Below, in pieces: positions 18,590 to 29,005 of a DNA stretch of 64,000 bases. Under the pieces are notes generated by a model. The model worked only from the letters and a program-made list of their open reading frames with translations, ran no database searches and was not told where the DNA came from. Position 1 is the stretch's first letter. Every line of letters starts with the position of its first letter. The stretch spans positions 558,001 through 622,000 of the forward strand of contig CCKK01000002.1 in assembly GCA_001048675.1 (NCBI GenBank), in the 5' to 3' direction. Source of the DNA: Vibrio diabolicus. Its GTDB lineage: Bacteria > Pseudomonadota > Gammaproteobacteria > Enterobacterales > Vibrionaceae. A program made the position numbers and the translations under genes.

Positions 18590-20197
18590 CTACATACGGA
18601 AGATGCCAAATTTGCTGTCTGGTATTGGTGCATTAAGCGCAGCAGATAGAGCAATACCCACAACATCACGGGTTTTTGCAGGATCAATAATGCCATCGTC
18701 CCACAGGCGAGCACTGGCGTAATACGCATGGCTTTGAGTTTGGTACTGTTCAGCTATCGGACGCTTAAACGCTTCCTCTTCTTTTGCGCTCCAGCTTTCC
18801 CCTTTGCGCGTTTTGATATCTCGAGTCACTTGCGCCATCACGCCAGCCGCTTGCTCCCCACCCATTACGGAGATGCGCGCGTTTGGCCACATCCACATCA
18901 TGGTTGGATCATAGGCTCGGCCACACATACCATAGTTACCTGCACCATACGATCCACCAATAACCACGGTGAACTTCGGCACGTCTGCACACGCAACAGC
19001 AGTTACCATTTTCGCACCATGTTTAGCGATGCCTTCGGCTTCGTACTTCTGGCCGACCATAAAGCCAGTGATGTTCTGCAAGAAAAGCAGAGGAATTTTG
19101 CGCTGTGCGCACAGCTCAATAAAATGCGCGCCTTTTTGTGCTGATTCCGAAAATAGAATGCCGTTGTTAGCGACAATGCCAATCGGCATACCGTGAATAT
19201 GGGCAAAGCCACAGACCAAGGTTTCGCCGAACAAGGCTTTAAATTCATCGAACTGGGAATCATCAACAATTCGGGCAATGACCTCTTTAACATCAAACGG
19301 CTTTTTAAGGTCGGTACCGACGATGCCGTACAGCTCTTGGGCAGGAAAACGTGGTTCCTGTGGTGCTTTTTGCTTGAGTTGAACGGGTTTCAAGTGGTTA
19401 ATTTGAGAAACGGCTTGTCTTGCCAACTCTAACGCGTGGTGATCATTTTCTGCGTAATAGTCCGCCACACCAGAGGTGCGACAATGAACGTCTGCGCCAC
19501 CAAGATCTTCCGCGCTGACTTCTTCTCCTGTTGCTGCTTTTACCAGAGGAGGGCCCGCTAAGAAGATCGTGCCTTGCTCTTTGACTATGATGGAAACATC
19601 ACACATGGCAGGAACGTACGCCCCGCCAGCGGTACATAGCCCCATGACCACTGCAATTTGCGGGATGCCCTTGGCTGACATTCGAGCTTGGTTGTAGAAA
19701 ATACGTCCGAAGTGGTCTTTATCAGGGAAGACTTCATCTTGGCGGGGTAGGTTAGCACCGCCAGAGTCGACCAAGTAAACACAAGGCAACTGACACTTCT
19801 CTGCGATTTCCTGTGCGCGTAAGTGCTTTTTAACCGTGAGCGGGTAGTAACTGCCGCCTTTTACCGTCACGTCGTTAGCGACGATCATGCACTCTGTGCC
19901 GTCAATCACACCAACACCCGCTACTACGCCCGCGCATGGAACGTAATCTGGATACACATCCCAGCCAGCAAACTGGCCAATTTCTAGAAAAGACGAACCA
20001 GAGTCGAGTAGGGCAAGAATACGCTCACGAACCGGAAGTTTGCCTTTCTTCTGCTGATGCTCTCTAGCTTTCTCACCGCCACCATCTTCTATTTGGGCAG
20101 TCACGGTATAAAGTTGATCTACAAGCGACGCCATAGAGCGGTAGTTTTCCTGATACTGCTCTGAATGGGTATTAATTTTGGTCGTCAAACAAGCCAT
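18590..20197 (-). CDS. liuB: Methylcrotonyl-CoA carboxylase beta subunit (carboxyltransferase)
   Basis: 535 residues, normal for the family. Carboxyltransferase fold: [53 protein letters not shown], and in the C-terminal half [15 protein letters not shown] and [18 protein letters not shown]. It transfers CO2 from carboxybiotin on LiuD to methylcrotonyl-CoA. It lies 113 bp after liuA and 107 bp before liuC. Confidence 0.95.
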   Translation of the reverse strand: MACLTTKINTHSEQYQENYRSMASLVDQLYTVTAQIEDGGGEKAREHQQKKGKLPVRERILALLDSGSSFLEIGQFAGWDVYPDYVPCAGVVAGVGVIDGTECMIVANDVTVKGGSYYPLTVKKHLRAQEIAEKCQLPCVYLVDSGGANLPRQDEVFPDKDHFGRIFYNQARMSAKGIPQIAVVMGLCTAGGAYVPAMCDVSIIVKEQGTIFLAGPPLVKAATGEEVSAEDLGGADVHCRTSGVADYYAENDHHALELARQAVSQINHLKPVQLKQKAPQEPRFPAQELYGIVGTDLKKPFDVKEVIARIVDDSQFDEFKALFGETLVCGFAHIHGMPIGIVANNGILFSESAQKGAHFIELCAQRKIPLLFLQNITGFMVGQKYEAEGIAKHGAKMVTAVACADVPKFTVVIGGSYGAGNYGMCGRAYDPTMMWMWPNARISVMGGEQAAGVMAQVTRDIKTRKGESWSAKEEEAFKRPIAEQYQTQSHAYYASARLWDDGIIDPAKTRDVVGIALSAALNAPIPDSKFGIFRM

Positions 20198-20310
20198 AAA
20201 TAGCCGATCTCCATTCGGTAAACGGGTGAGAACACCCGTATTTATTTAGGTTGAGTAAGATTTAAGTTGATTAAGAAAATGTTTTTTAGTCAGAACGCCT
20301 GGGCTGATTA

Positions 20311-21480
20311 TTAGGCGCTTTCGTTAAACAACTCGCGACCAATAAGCATGCGGCGAATTTCTGAAGTGCCGGCCCCGATTTCATACAGCTTGGCATCACG
20401 AAGTAAACGACCGGTATCAAACTCATTGATATAGCCGTTACCACCGAGTAGCTGAATGGCATCTAATGCCATTTTGGTTGCCAGTTCCGCACTGTAGAGA
20501 ATTGCTCCAGCAGAATCTTTACGTGTGGTTTCACCGCGATCACAAGCAGCAGCGACAGCGTAAACATAGGCTTTAGCGGCATTCATTTGTGTGTACATAT
20601 CGGCGATTTTTGCTTGAACAAGCTGGAATTCACCGATGGATTTGCCAAACTGTTTACGGTCGTGAATGTAAGGCACAACGATATCCATACACGCCTGCAT
20701 AATGCCAAGCGGGCCACCGGCAAGCACCACGCGTTCGTAGTCCAAACCGCTCATCAACACTTTCACGCCTTTGTTTTCTTCGCCGAGAATGTTTTCCGCA
20801 GGGACTTCGCAGTTTTGGAAGACCAGCTCACACGTATTCGAGCCGCGCATACCCAACTTGTCGAGTTTTTGTGCTTGAGTGAATCCAGGAAAGCCGCGTT
20901 CTACAATAAATGCCGTGATGCCTTTGGAGTGCTGGCTTGGGTCGGTTTTGGCGTAGACAACATAGGTGTGTGCATCAGGGCCATTGGTGATCCACATTTT
21001 GTTGCCATTTAGCAGGAATATATCGCCTTTACGTTCCGCTTTAAGCTGCATAGAGACCACATCGGAACCTGCTCCGGGCTCGCTCATTGCGAGGGCGCCG
21101 ATATGTTCACCGGAGATAAGCTTAGGTAGGTATTTCTCTTTTTGCGCTTGTGTGCCATTGCGGTGGATTTGGTTGACACAAAGATTGGAGTGAGCGCCGT
21201 AACTTAATGCGACGGAGGCGGAAGCTCGGCTGATTTCTTCCATAGCGACAACGTGGGCGAGATAGCCCATGTCTGCACCACCAAACTCTTCGCTGGTGGT
21301 CACGCCTAAAAGACCCATGTCACCCAGTTTGGACCAAAGATGGTTTGGAAAGTCGTTAGATTGGTCGATAGATTGCGCTAGCGGCGCAATTTCTCTTGCA
21401 GCAAAACTATTGATTTGCTTGCGAAGCAAATCGGTATTTTCGTCATAAACAAAGTTCAGGGAAGAGTAGGTAGATTTCAT
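20311..21480 (-). CDS. liuA: Isovaleryl-CoA dehydrogenase
   Basis: 389 residues of the acyl-CoA dehydrogenase family: [35 protein letters not shown]. The catalytic base is at Glu249 in [12 protein letters not shown] (G-helix), and the usual C-terminal Glu position is [11 protein letters not shown] without it. That swap is the known diagnostic of isovaleryl-CoA dehydrogenases. It oxidises isovaleryl-CoA to 3-methylcrotonyl-CoA with FAD. AAGGACACGCA precedes the ATG. First structural gene of the operon, 45 bp after liuR. Confidence 0.95.
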   Translation of the reverse strand: MKSTYSSLNFVYDENTDLLRKQINSFAAREIAPLAQSIDQSNDFPNHLWSKLGDMGLLGVTTSEEFGGADMGYLAHVVAMEEISRASASVALSYGAHSNLCVNQIHRNGTQAQKEKYLPKLISGEHIGALAMSEPGAGSDVVSMQLKAERKGDIFLLNGNKMWITNGPDAHTYVVYAKTDPSQHSKGITAFIVERGFPGFTQAQKLDKLGMRGSNTCELVFQNCEVPAENILGEENKGVKVLMSGLDYERVVLAGGPLGIMQACMDIVVPYIHDRKQFGKSIGEFQLVQAKIADMYTQMNAAKAYVYAVAAACDRGETTRKDSAGAILYSAELATKMALDAIQLLGGNGYINEFDTGRLLRDAKLYEIGAGTSEIRRMLIGRELFNESA

Positions 21481-21525
21481 TGCGTGTCCTTGCCTTTACG
21501 TCACCTACATCCCAGTGCTGAGGTG

Positions 21526-21912
21526 TCAGGTGACTTTTTCGCCTTTCATGGATCTCAGTGTGTTTTGGCATCGCAACTGCGCAGCATTTAACTCCATCAT
21601 TACCGCTTGAATGTCGTTTGCTTGCTGTTGCAATGCTGCCTTCTTCTCTTCGATCAACCGAATCATATAGTTCAACTGCTCAGTACTTTGATCGGTATCG
21701 TAGAGTTCAAATAACTCTTTGATATCTGCAAGAGAAAAGCCCAATCGCTTACCTCGCAAAATCAGTTTTAGTCGAATTCGATCGCGACCATTGTAGATTC
21801 GAGTGTTGCCTTTACGTTCTGGAGTTAGGAGACCTAAATCTTCGTAGAAGCGAATACTTCGGGTAGTAATGTCGAACTCTTTCGCGAGCTCGCTGATCTT
21901 AAATGTGTTCAT
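21526..21912 (-). CDS. liuR: MerR-family regulator of branched-chain amino-acid degradation
   Basis: 128 residues. The N-terminal MerR helix-turn-helix and wing are KISELAKEFDITTRSIRFYE and LLTPERKGNTRIY, followed by a long dimerisation coiled coil (residues ~70-115). No metal-binding Cys cluster is present, fitting the LiuR group rather than metal sensors. It heads the liu operon and faces the ivd genes across a 209-bp divergent region with repeated ACGTTAACGT-type sites. In other gammaproteobacteria LiuR represses both operons. Confidence 0.9.
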   Translation of the reverse strand: MNTFKISELAKEFDITTRSIRFYEDLGLLTPERKGNTRIYNGRDRIRLKLILRGKRLGFSLADIKELFELYDTDQSTEQLNYMIRLIEEKKAALQQQANDIQAVMMELNAAQLRCQNTLRSMKGEKVT

Positions 21913-21957
21913 TCCTTAACCTTACGACTTTCGTATAACATTCATACGAATATACAA

Positions 21958-21977
21958 TTCGTTAACGTTAAAGTAAA
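21958..21977 (-). promoter_or_regulatory. Probable LiuR operator in front of liuR-liuABCDE
   Basis: TTCGTTAACGTTAAAGTAAA contains the CGTTAACG palindrome core shared with the two sites in front of the ivd operon. It is about 45 bp upstream of the liuR start, consistent with autoregulation. Assigned by similarity within the window, not by a motif search. Confidence 0.5.
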
Positions 21978-22061
21978 TAAACAACATCCACTCTTGAGCC
22001 TTGATATCACTCGCATTTACTCGAAATAAAAGAATCACTCGAACAAACAATAACCGCAAAC

Positions 22062-22107
22062 TTGACGTTAACGTAAATGTTAGTATAGTTATGACGTAAA
22101 CGTCAAC
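22062..22107 (+). promoter_or_regulatory. Promoter of the ivd operon with two LiuR-type sites
   Basis: Site 1 TTGACGTTAACGTAAA (22062-22077) and site 2 TGACGTAAACGTCAAC (22092-22107, reverse GTTGACGTTTACGTCA) are near-identical palindromes. Site 1 contains a -35 TTGACG (22062-22067). A -10 TATAGT follows at 22084-22089 after a 16-bp spacer. The operators therefore overlap both ends of the promoter, which fits repression. Confidence 0.65.
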
Positions 22108-22121
22108 AAAAGGTTAATGGA

Positions 22122-23300
22122 ATGAAAAATGAAACATGGATTGTTGCCGCCAAGCGAACGCCTATCGGCTCTTTTCAAGGTGCATTAGCTTCAACAGATG
22201 TCACAGAACTCGGTGCGAAAGCCATCCAAGGGGCACTAGCCGAAAGCCAACTCGATGTGCAAAAAATAGACGAAGTATTAATGGGATGCGTTTTACCTGC
22301 TGGCGTGGGGCAAGCGCCAGCAAGACAAGCAAGTCTTAAAGCAGAAATGCCACAATCGATCGGTTGTACGACACTGAATAAAGTCTGTGGTTCGGGTATG
22401 AAAACCGTCATGCTGGCACATGATCTTATTCAATCTGGTAACGCGCACGCGGTTATCGCTGGCGGTATGGAAAACATGTCCTCTTCTCCTTATCTACTTA
22501 AGAAAGCGCGTGATGGTTTCCGCTTAGGCCATGAGCAAGTGCTTGATCACATGTTTTATGACGGGTTGCAGGATGCCTACCAAGGCGAATTGATGGGTGT
22601 CTTTGCCGAACAAACCGCGCAAAAGTATCAGTTCAGCCGTGAAAGTATGGATATCTGGGCGCAGCAGTCGGTGACTCGTGCGCAGCAAGCGATTGAGCAA
22701 GGTTTGTTCAAAGAAGAGATCGTGCCTGTTAACGTAAAAAGTCGACGCGACGAAACCTTGGTGGTAGACGATGAGCAACCGAGCAAACTCGACGTCAATA
22801 AAATTCCCACCTTACGACCTGCGTTTGCCAAAGATGGCGGCGTAACGGCAGCAAATTCCAGTTCTATTTCTGATGGTGCATCGGCAATGGTATTGGTTGA
22901 TAGTGAATTTGGCCGTCAGGAAAACCTTCAACCTCTAGCCAAAATTGTCGCGTACAGCACGCATGCAAGACAGCCTGATGAGTTCACCATCGCACCCGTA
23001 TTCGCGATTGAAACGCTGCTGGAAAAAACGGGCTGGGACAAATCAGACGTGGACCTTTGGGAAATCAATGAAGCCTTTGCCGTTGTCGCTCAATACGCGG
23101 TGAAAGCACTCGAATTGGACGAGAGCAAAGTGAACCCTCGCGGCGGCGCTTGTGCGTTGGGGCATCCAATTGGTGCGAGTGGTAACCGAATCCTCGTGAC
23201 TTTGATTCACGCTCTTAAACAAACAGGCGGTAAACGTGGCGTTGCATCGCTTTGTATTGGTGGCGGCGAGGCTACCGCCATCGCGATTGAAATCTGCTAA
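22122..23300 (+). CDS. ivdA: Thiolase (acetyl-CoA C-acyltransferase), isoleucine degradation
   Basis: 392 residues. Catalytic Cys in LNKVCGSGMKTVMLA (~residue 89), His in WEINEAFAVVAQ, and the second Cys/His in CALGHPIGASGNRI and SLCIGGGEATA. All are standard thiolase signatures. In this position, first of a seven-gene block, it probably cleaves 2-methylacetoacetyl-CoA to acetyl-CoA and propionyl-CoA. Sequence alone would equally allow an AtoB-type acetoacetyl-CoA thiolase. Confidence 0.88.
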   Translation: MKNETWIVAAKRTPIGSFQGALASTDVTELGAKAIQGALAESQLDVQKIDEVLMGCVLPAGVGQAPARQASLKAEMPQSIGCTTLNKVCGSGMKTVMLAHDLIQSGNAHAVIAGGMENMSSSPYLLKKARDGFRLGHEQVLDHMFYDGLQDAYQGELMGVFAEQTAQKYQFSRESMDIWAQQSVTRAQQAIEQGLFKEEIVPVNVKSRRDETLVVDDEQPSKLDVNKIPTLRPAFAKDGGVTAANSSSISDGASAMVLVDSEFGRQENLQPLAKIVAYSTHARQPDEFTIAPVFAIETLLEKTGWDKSDVDLWEINEAFAVVAQYAVKALELDESKVNPRGGACALGHPIGASGNRILVTLIHALKQTGGKRGVASLCIGGGEATAIAIEIC

Positions 23301-23370
23301 TTCATTCTCAACAAAGTTTCACTTACATAACAGTAGTCAGTAACAAGCTGAAAAATACAAGGATGTCATC

Positions 23371-24864
23371 ATGACAGAACAAGTAAAGCAGTATATCGGT
23401 GGTGAATTTGCCATCTCCGACTCAAAACAATGGCTAGATGTAACTAACCCGGCAACCAACGAAGTGATTGCGCAAGTACCTTGTGCCACGGAATCAGAAA
23501 TGAATGCGGCGATCGCTAGCGCAACAGAGACGTTTAAGCGTTGGAAAGAAGTCGCTGCGCCGGAGCGTGCAAGATTGATGCTGCGCTACCAACACCTGCT
23601 AAAAGAGCAACACGATGAGTTGGCGATACTGCTTTCAAGTGAAACAGGTAAAACCCTCGCTGATGCGAAAGGTGATGTTTGGCGCGGGATTGAAGTGGTA
23701 GAACAAGCGGCGAATATTTGTAGCTCAATGATGGGCGAAACGGTGGAAAACGTCGCGACCAATATTGATGGTTACTCTTACATTCAACCGCTTGGTGTTT
23801 GTGCTGGTATCACACCCTTTAACTTCCCAGCGATGATTCCATTGTGGATGTTCCCAATGGCGATCGCTTGCGGCAACACCTTTATTTTGAAGCCGTCGGA
23901 ACAAGTTCCGCTGACTGCAATGAAATTGGCGGAGCTGTTTGAACAGGCAGGCGCACCAAAAGGCGTGTTGCAAATTGTCCACGGCACCAAAGAGCAAGTC
24001 GACCGTATTCTGACTGATCCAGTCGTTCGTGCGATCTCTTTTGTCGGCTCAGTGCCAGTTGGTGAGTACATCTACAAAACGGGTACGGACAACCTAAAGC
24101 GCGTGCAGTCATTTGCGGGTGCGAAGAACCACATGGTCATCATGCCAGATGCAAACAAGCAGCAAGTCATCAATAACCTAGTTGGCGCGTCAGTCGGTGC
24201 CGCAGGCCAACGCTGTATGGCGATTTCGGTGGCGGTATTTGTCGGCGAAACCAAAGAATGGATTCCAGAGCTTAAAGAGGCGTTAGCTCAGGTTCAACCT
24301 GGCGCGTGGGATGATAAAACCGCCGGTTATGGTCCGCTGATTAGCCCTCAAGCGAAGCAGCGAGTGGTGAATCTGATTAATGAAGGCAAAGCGTCAGGCG
24401 CGAATTGTGTTCTGGATGGGACAGATTGCGAAGTATCTGGCTTCCCGAACGGTAACTGGGTCGGTCCAACACTGTTTACCAATGTGACGACAGACATGTC
24501 GATTTATCAGGAAGAGATTTTCGGGCCTGTACTGTTAACTATGGAAGTGGATGACCTAGATGAAGCTATTGAACTGATCAATGCAAACCGCTTTGGTAAT
24601 GGTACGTCTATTTTCACGGCGAACGGCGCTGCCGCGAGAAAGTATCAGCACAATATCGAAGTGGGTAACGTAGGTATTAACGTGCCGATTCCAGTGCCAT
24701 TGCCGTTCTTCTCATTCACGGGTTGGAAAGGCAGCTTCTACGGCGATCTGCATGCTTACGGTAAACAAGCGGTTCGCTTCTACACCGAAACGAAAACCGT
24801 CACTGCGCGTTGGTTTGAAGATGACATTCCAAGCGGTCCAAACATGACTATTCAACTTAGCTAA
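23371..24864 (+). CDS. mmsA: CoA-acylating methylmalonate-semialdehyde dehydrogenase
   Basis: 497 residues of the ALDH superfamily. Cofactor-binding [12 protein letters not shown] and [12 protein letters not shown]; catalytic Cys in [11 protein letters not shown] (~residue 282), the MMSDH-specific context instead of the general GQxC. The oxyanion/general-base Glu is replaced as in the CoA-acylating group ([11 protein letters not shown]). It makes propionyl-CoA (or acetyl-CoA) from methylmalonate semialdehyde in valine catabolism. AAGGATGTCATC precedes the ATG. Confidence 0.94.
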   Translation: MTEQVKQYIGGEFAISDSKQWLDVTNPATNEVIAQVPCATESEMNAAIASATETFKRWKEVAAPERARLMLRYQHLLKEQHDELAILLSSETGKTLADAKGDVWRGIEVVEQAANICSSMMGETVENVATNIDGYSYIQPLGVCAGITPFNFPAMIPLWMFPMAIACGNTFILKPSEQVPLTAMKLAELFEQAGAPKGVLQIVHGTKEQVDRILTDPVVRAISFVGSVPVGEYIYKTGTDNLKRVQSFAGAKNHMVIMPDANKQQVINNLVGASVGAAGQRCMAISVAVFVGETKEWIPELKEALAQVQPGAWDDKTAGYGPLISPQAKQRVVNLINEGKASGANCVLDGTDCEVSGFPNGNWVGPTLFTNVTTDMSIYQEEIFGPVLLTMEVDDLDEAIELINANRFGNGTSIFTANGAAARKYQHNIEVGNVGINVPIPVPLPFFSFTGWKGSFYGDLHAYGKQAVRFYTETKTVTARWFEDDIPSGPNMTIQLS

Positions 24865-24888
24865 TTACTGGATTAGCGATACCTCTAG

Positions 24889-24918
24889 CCAAGCCCTTCA
24901 ACCCTTTAGAGGGCTTGG
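24889..24918 (+). other. Intra-operon hairpin between mmsA and the acyl-CoA dehydrogenase gene
   Basis: CCAAGCCCT (24889-24897) pairs with AGGGCTTGG (24910-24918), a 9-bp stem with a 12-nt loop and no following T run. It could slow transcription or protect mRNA ends; it is not a standard terminator. Confidence 0.5.
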
Positions 24919-24959
24919 ATCGGATAAAAATGCAACGAATTAGACCTTAGGACTTCAAG

Positions 24960-26114
24960 ATGGATTTTGAATTAAACGAAGATCAACTCGCGTTTGCCGA
25001 AGTAGCAAAGCAGTTTGCAGACCAAATGTTAGCGCCGCACGCGGCCGAGTGGGATGAAAACCATCATTTCCCTAAAGATGTACTGCGTCAGGCGGGTGAA
25101 CTTGGCTTTCTGAGCATCTATACGCCGCCAGAGCATGGTGGTTTGGGATTGTCTCGTTTGGATGCGGCGATCATTTTCGAGCAGTTGGCTATGGGTTGTA
25201 CCGCGACCACTGCGTTCATGACAATCCATAACATGGCGACGTGGATGATCACCAGCTTTGCCAAAGCGGAAGTGGCGCAGCAATTTAGCGCGGATCTAAT
25301 TTCGGGTGAAAAGCTCGCTTCCTACTGTTTAACCGAACCTAATGCCGGCTCTGATGCCGCTTCACTGACGACCAGTGCAGTGCGTGACGGCGATGAGTTT
25401 GTCCTGAATGGCGCAAAAGTGTTTATCTCTGGCGCGGGTGATACAGATGTTCTCGTCGTGATGGCGCGTTCGTGCGGTGAAGGAGCGGGAGGCGTTTCTG
25501 CGTTCGTCGTTCCTGCTGATTGCGAAGGCATTAGCTACGGTAAGAAAGAAGCCAAAATGGGTTGGAACTGCCAACCAACGCGCATGATCACCTTCGAAAA
25601 TGTCCGCATTCCGGCTGACTATCTGTTGGGTGAAGAGGGAGAAGGCTTTAAGTTCGCCATGCTTGGCCTTGATGGTGGTCGAATCAATATCGCTACTTGT
25701 TCCGTCGGTACTGCGCAACAAGCACTGAACGAAGCAAAGCAATACATGAACGAACGCAAACAGTTCGGCCGTTCACTGGCGCAATTTCAAGCGTTGCAGT
25801 TCAAGCTTGCTGATATGGCGACTGAGCTGGTCGCTGCGCGTCAAATGGTGCGACTCGCTGCCGCTAAACTCGATGCCCAGCACGCAGAAAAGAGTGCCTA
25901 CTGTGCCATGGCAAAACGCTTTGCTACTGATGTGGGCTTTAAGGTCTGTGACCAGGCACTGCAAATTCACGGTGGGTATGGCTACATCAAAGAATATCCA
26001 GTCGAGCGCCATTTCCGAGACGTTCGTGTTCACCAAATTCTTGAAGGTACCAACGAAATCATGCGTCTGATCGTCGCAAGACGATTACTAACGGAAGGCG
26101 TTGAGCTGCTTTAG
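24960..26114 (+). CDS. ivdC: Acyl-CoA dehydrogenase (isobutyryl/2-methylbutyryl-CoA type)
   Basis: 384 residues. SYCLTEPNAGSDAAS, NGAKVFISGAG, and a C-terminal catalytic Glu in ILEGTNEIMRLI, the usual position, unlike the liuA product. FAD enzyme giving methacrylyl-CoA or tiglyl-CoA. The pairing with a hydratase, hydroxyisobutyryl-CoA hydrolase and hydroxyisobutyrate dehydrogenase points to the valine/isoleucine branch. Substrate preference is inferred. Confidence 0.9.
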   Translation: MDFELNEDQLAFAEVAKQFADQMLAPHAAEWDENHHFPKDVLRQAGELGFLSIYTPPEHGGLGLSRLDAAIIFEQLAMGCTATTAFMTIHNMATWMITSFAKAEVAQQFSADLISGEKLASYCLTEPNAGSDAASLTTSAVRDGDEFVLNGAKVFISGAGDTDVLVVMARSCGEGAGGVSAFVVPADCEGISYGKKEAKMGWNCQPTRMITFENVRIPADYLLGEEGEGFKFAMLGLDGGRINIATCSVGTAQQALNEAKQYMNERKQFGRSLAQFQALQFKLADMATELVAARQMVRLAAAKLDAQHAEKSAYCAMAKRFATDVGFKVCDQALQIHGGYGYIKEYPVERHFRDVRVHQILEGTNEIMRLIVARRLLTEGVELL

Positions 26115-26163
26115 TCAGCGAGACACAGCCTTACCTAAAGAAATTAAAAAGGACTGAAAGATT

Positions 26164-26940
26164 ATGACGGCACAAATCAAATTAGAGCGCGAAGCGCATA
26201 TTGCCAAGCTCACGATTAGTAATCCGCCAGCGAACACTTGGACGCTTGAATCTTTGAATCAGCTTAAAGAGTTGGCAATTGAACTTAGTAATGATCGCTC
26301 CATTTATGCGTTGGTACTGACGGGCGAAGGGGAAAAGTTCTTCTCTGCTGGCGCGGATCTCAACAACTTTGCATCCGGCGATAAATCACAAGCAGCAGAT
26401 ATGGCGTTCGCATTTGGTGAAGCTTTTGAAGCGTTGTCAGCGTTCGATGGTGTTTCCATCGCGGCAATTAATGGTTACGCGATGGGTGGCGGTTTGGAAG
26501 TGGCAATGGCGTGCGACATTCGCATCGCAGAAGAACAAGTACAAATGGCACTTCCTGAAGCATCGGTCGGCTTGTTGCCTTGCGCGGGCGGGACGCAAAA
26601 CCTGACCGCGTTGGTTGGTGAAGGTTGGGCGAAACGCATGATCTTGTGTGGTGAGCGTGTGACGGCCGAGCGAGCGGAAAAAATTGGTTTAGTCGAAGAA
26701 GTGGTTGCAAAAGGCAAAGCACTGGAAGCGGCTATGGAACTTGCACAGCGCGTCGCAGGTCAATCGCCGAAATCCGTGTCTGCATGCAAAACGCTTATTC
26801 AAGGTCGACGCAGCCAAACTCACGCGGCCGGATTGGTCTTGGAGCGTGAACTGTTCTTACAGCTGTTTAATACACAAGATCAGACTGAGGGTGTGAACGC
26901 CTTCTTGCAAAAGCGTAAGCCACAATGGACAAACAGCTAG
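26164..26940 (+). CDS. ivdD: Enoyl-CoA hydratase, valine/isoleucine branch
   Basis: 258 residues, crotonase fold: SNPPANTWTLESL, oxyanion-hole EKFFSAGADLNNF, INGYAMGGGLEVAMACDI and the catalytic Glu region LPEASVGLLPCAGGTQ. It likely hydrates methacrylyl-CoA and tiglyl-CoA. It is 49 bp after the dehydrogenase and 10 bp before the hydrolase gene. Confidence 0.9.
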   Translation: MTAQIKLEREAHIAKLTISNPPANTWTLESLNQLKELAIELSNDRSIYALVLTGEGEKFFSAGADLNNFASGDKSQAADMAFAFGEAFEALSAFDGVSIAAINGYAMGGGLEVAMACDIRIAEEQVQMALPEASVGLLPCAGGTQNLTALVGEGWAKRMILCGERVTAERAEKIGLVEEVVAKGKALEAAMELAQRVAGQSPKSVSACKTLIQGRRSQTHAAGLVLERELFLQLFNTQDQTEGVNAFLQKRKPQWTNS

Positions 26941-26950
26941 TGGAGGCCAA

Positions 26951-28081
26951 ATGACAGGTACAGTAAATGTTTCAAAACTGGAGTGCGCGGATGGCTCTGT
27001 TATTGGTGTGCTGGAGCTTGATAATCCAGCCGCCCTCAACGCGCTGAGTTACGTGATGATTGAGCAGTTGTACAAACAGCTTAATGAATGGCAAACGGAC
27101 GACAGTATCGTCGCGGTCTTTTTGCATGCCAAGGGTGAAAAAGCGTTTTGTGCTGGCGGCGATATTCAAGCGATCTACCGTGCACTTGAAAACAAAGAGC
27201 AAGATTTTGATTCTGCGTTTTCAGCCATGGAGACCTTCTTTGACCTCGAATATCGCTGTGATCATCTTATTCACACTTATCCAAAACCGATCATCGCGTG
27301 GGGGCATGGTTATCTGATGGGCGGCGGTGTGGGCTTATTTATGGGCGCAAGTCATCGCGTAGCAGAAACCACCACACGCTTTGCGATGCCAGAGATTAAA
27401 ATCGGCCTTTACCCAGACGTAGGCGCGACGTACTTCCTAAATCAGTTACCAAAACATTTGGCACTTTTCTTAAGTTTGACGGCTTGCCAAATTAACGCGA
27501 CAGACATGAAAGCGTTGGGATTAAGCCAATGGATTGCAAAGCCAGAAAGCAAACAAGCACTGTTGGATCTGCTTACATCCATAAGTTGGAAAGGTGAAGC
27601 GAACATCAACGAAAAAATCGCCAATACGCTGCGTTCGGTACAAGTGGACGAGCCAAGCGAAGGGATGTTGATGCCATATGCGGGATTGATTGATCAGCTT
27701 TGTTCGGGGGATTTAGATTCGATTGTCCGCGCAATCAGCAGTGCTGACGTTGATGACAAGTGGTTCGTCAATGCGCAAAAAGCATTGAACTATGGCAGTC
27801 CGTTGTCGCTCAATATCACCTATCAGCAGTTAACGCAGTATCAAAATCTCTCTTTAAAAGAGTGTTTTGATATGGAATTTAACCTGACGCTACGTTGCGG
27901 CTTAGAAGGTGATTTTAGAGAAGGGGTTCGTGCGCTGATTATCGATAAAACCAATCAACCGATTTGGCAACATCGCACGGTTTCTGACGTAACGCCACAA
28001 GTTTTGGAACGCTTCTTCGCGCCAATTGATTCAGCAGAATACCCACTGACCGCATCCTCGGTTGCCACTGTGGCACTTTAG
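26951..28081 (+). CDS. ivdE: 3-Hydroxyisobutyryl-CoA hydrolase
   Basis: 376 residues, longer than hydratases because of the C-terminal extension typical of HIBYL-CoA hydrolases. Motifs: LDNPAALNALSYVMIEQL, KAFCAGGDIQAIYRA, GHGYLMGGGVGLFMGASHRV, and MPEIKIGLYPDVGATYFL with the catalytic Glu and Asp. It hydrolyses 3-hydroxyisobutyryl-CoA to free 3-hydroxyisobutyrate, the CoA-releasing step unique to valine catabolism. TGGAGG precedes the ATG. Confidence 0.94.
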   Translation: MTGTVNVSKLECADGSVIGVLELDNPAALNALSYVMIEQLYKQLNEWQTDDSIVAVFLHAKGEKAFCAGGDIQAIYRALENKEQDFDSAFSAMETFFDLEYRCDHLIHTYPKPIIAWGHGYLMGGGVGLFMGASHRVAETTTRFAMPEIKIGLYPDVGATYFLNQLPKHLALFLSLTACQINATDMKALGLSQWIAKPESKQALLDLLTSISWKGEANINEKIANTLRSVQVDEPSEGMLMPYAGLIDQLCSGDLDSIVRAISSADVDDKWFVNAQKALNYGSPLSLNITYQQLTQYQNLSLKECFDMEFNLTLRCGLEGDFREGVRALIIDKTNQPIWQHRTVSDVTPQVLERFFAPIDSAEYPLTASSVATVAL

Positions 28082-28099
28082 ACAAGGAAGAAATACGAC

Positions 28100-28996
28100 A
28101 TGGATAAAATTGCATTTATTGGCCTTGGCAACATGGGCGCGCCTATGGCTAAGAACCTACTTACAGCGGGCTTGAACGTCGAAGTGTTTGATTTGAATCC
28201 AAACGCTGTGGCAGAACTTACCGCACTTGGTGCGTCGAGTGCAGATTCGGTAAAACAAGCCGTTCAAGGTGCGAGCGTGGTGGTCACCATGCTACCTGCT
28301 AGCCAACACGTTCAAAGTGTTTATCTTGGTCAAGACGGGATCTTAGATAGCGTAGATTCTGGAACGCTGCTAATCGACTCTTCGACCATCGATCCAGCGA
28401 CCGCTCGTTTGGTTGGCGAAAAGGCGCTGCAGCTTGGCATCAGCTTTGTTGATGCACCGGTATCTGGTGGCGTTGCGGGCGCAGCGGCAGGTACGTTGAC
28501 TTTCATTGTTGGCGGCTCACAAGAGAACTTTGTTCAAGCCAAGGTGGTGCTTAGCCACATGGGCAAAAACATTTTCCATGCAGGGGATGCCGGAGCCGGT
28601 CAGGTGGCGAAGATCTGCAATAACATGATGTTGGGCATTTTGATGAGCGGCACATGTGAAGCACTCAATTTAGGCATGGAAAACGGACTCGATCCCAAAG
28701 TGCTGTCTGACATCATGCTGCAAAGTTCAGGCCGTAACTGGGCGCTAGAGCTTTACAACCCGTGCCCAGGTGTGATGGAAAACACGCCTGCAAGCAATGG
28801 TTATCAGGGCGGCTTTATGAGTCAGTTAATGGCGAAAGATCTCGGTCTTGCGATGGAAGCGGCGGTTGCCAGTCAAACATCAACGCCAATGGGCAGCTTG
28901 GCTCGTAACCTGTTTAACTTTCACAACGGTCAGGGCAACGGACAAAAAGATTTTTCAAGCTTGTTTGAGTTCTACCAAAAGCAAAATCAGGCCTAA
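28100..28996 (+). CDS. mmsB: 3-Hydroxyisobutyrate dehydrogenase
   Basis: 298 residues. N-terminal NAD-binding FIGLGNMGAPMAKNLL; substrate-binding DAPVSGGVAGAAAGTLTFIVGG; catalytic Lys in GQVAKICNNMML. Beta-hydroxyacid dehydrogenase family, oxidising 3-hydroxyisobutyrate to methylmalonate semialdehyde, the substrate of MmsA. The gene lies 18 bp after the hydrolase. Confidence 0.95.
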   Translation: MDKIAFIGLGNMGAPMAKNLLTAGLNVEVFDLNPNAVAELTALGASSADSVKQAVQGASVVVTMLPASQHVQSVYLGQDGILDSVDSGTLLIDSSTIDPATARLVGEKALQLGISFVDAPVSGGVAGAAAGTLTFIVGGSQENFVQAKVVLSHMGKNIFHAGDAGAGQVAKICNNMMLGILMSGTCEALNLGMENGLDPKVLSDIMLQSSGRNWALELYNPCPGVMENTPASNGYQGGFMSQLMAKDLGLAMEAAVASQTSTPMGSLARNLFNFHNGQGNGQKDFSSLFEFYQKQNQA

Positions 28997-29005
28997 GGAG
29001 TGCTT

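Noticed and set aside
18728..19144. 138-codon plus-strand frame
   Set aside because: Antisense shadow of liuB, which has all carboxyltransferase motifs.
20587..21012. 141-codon frame on the plus strand opposite liuA
   Set aside because: Fully inside a well-supported acyl-CoA dehydrogenase gene on the other strand; composition is that of an antisense shadow.
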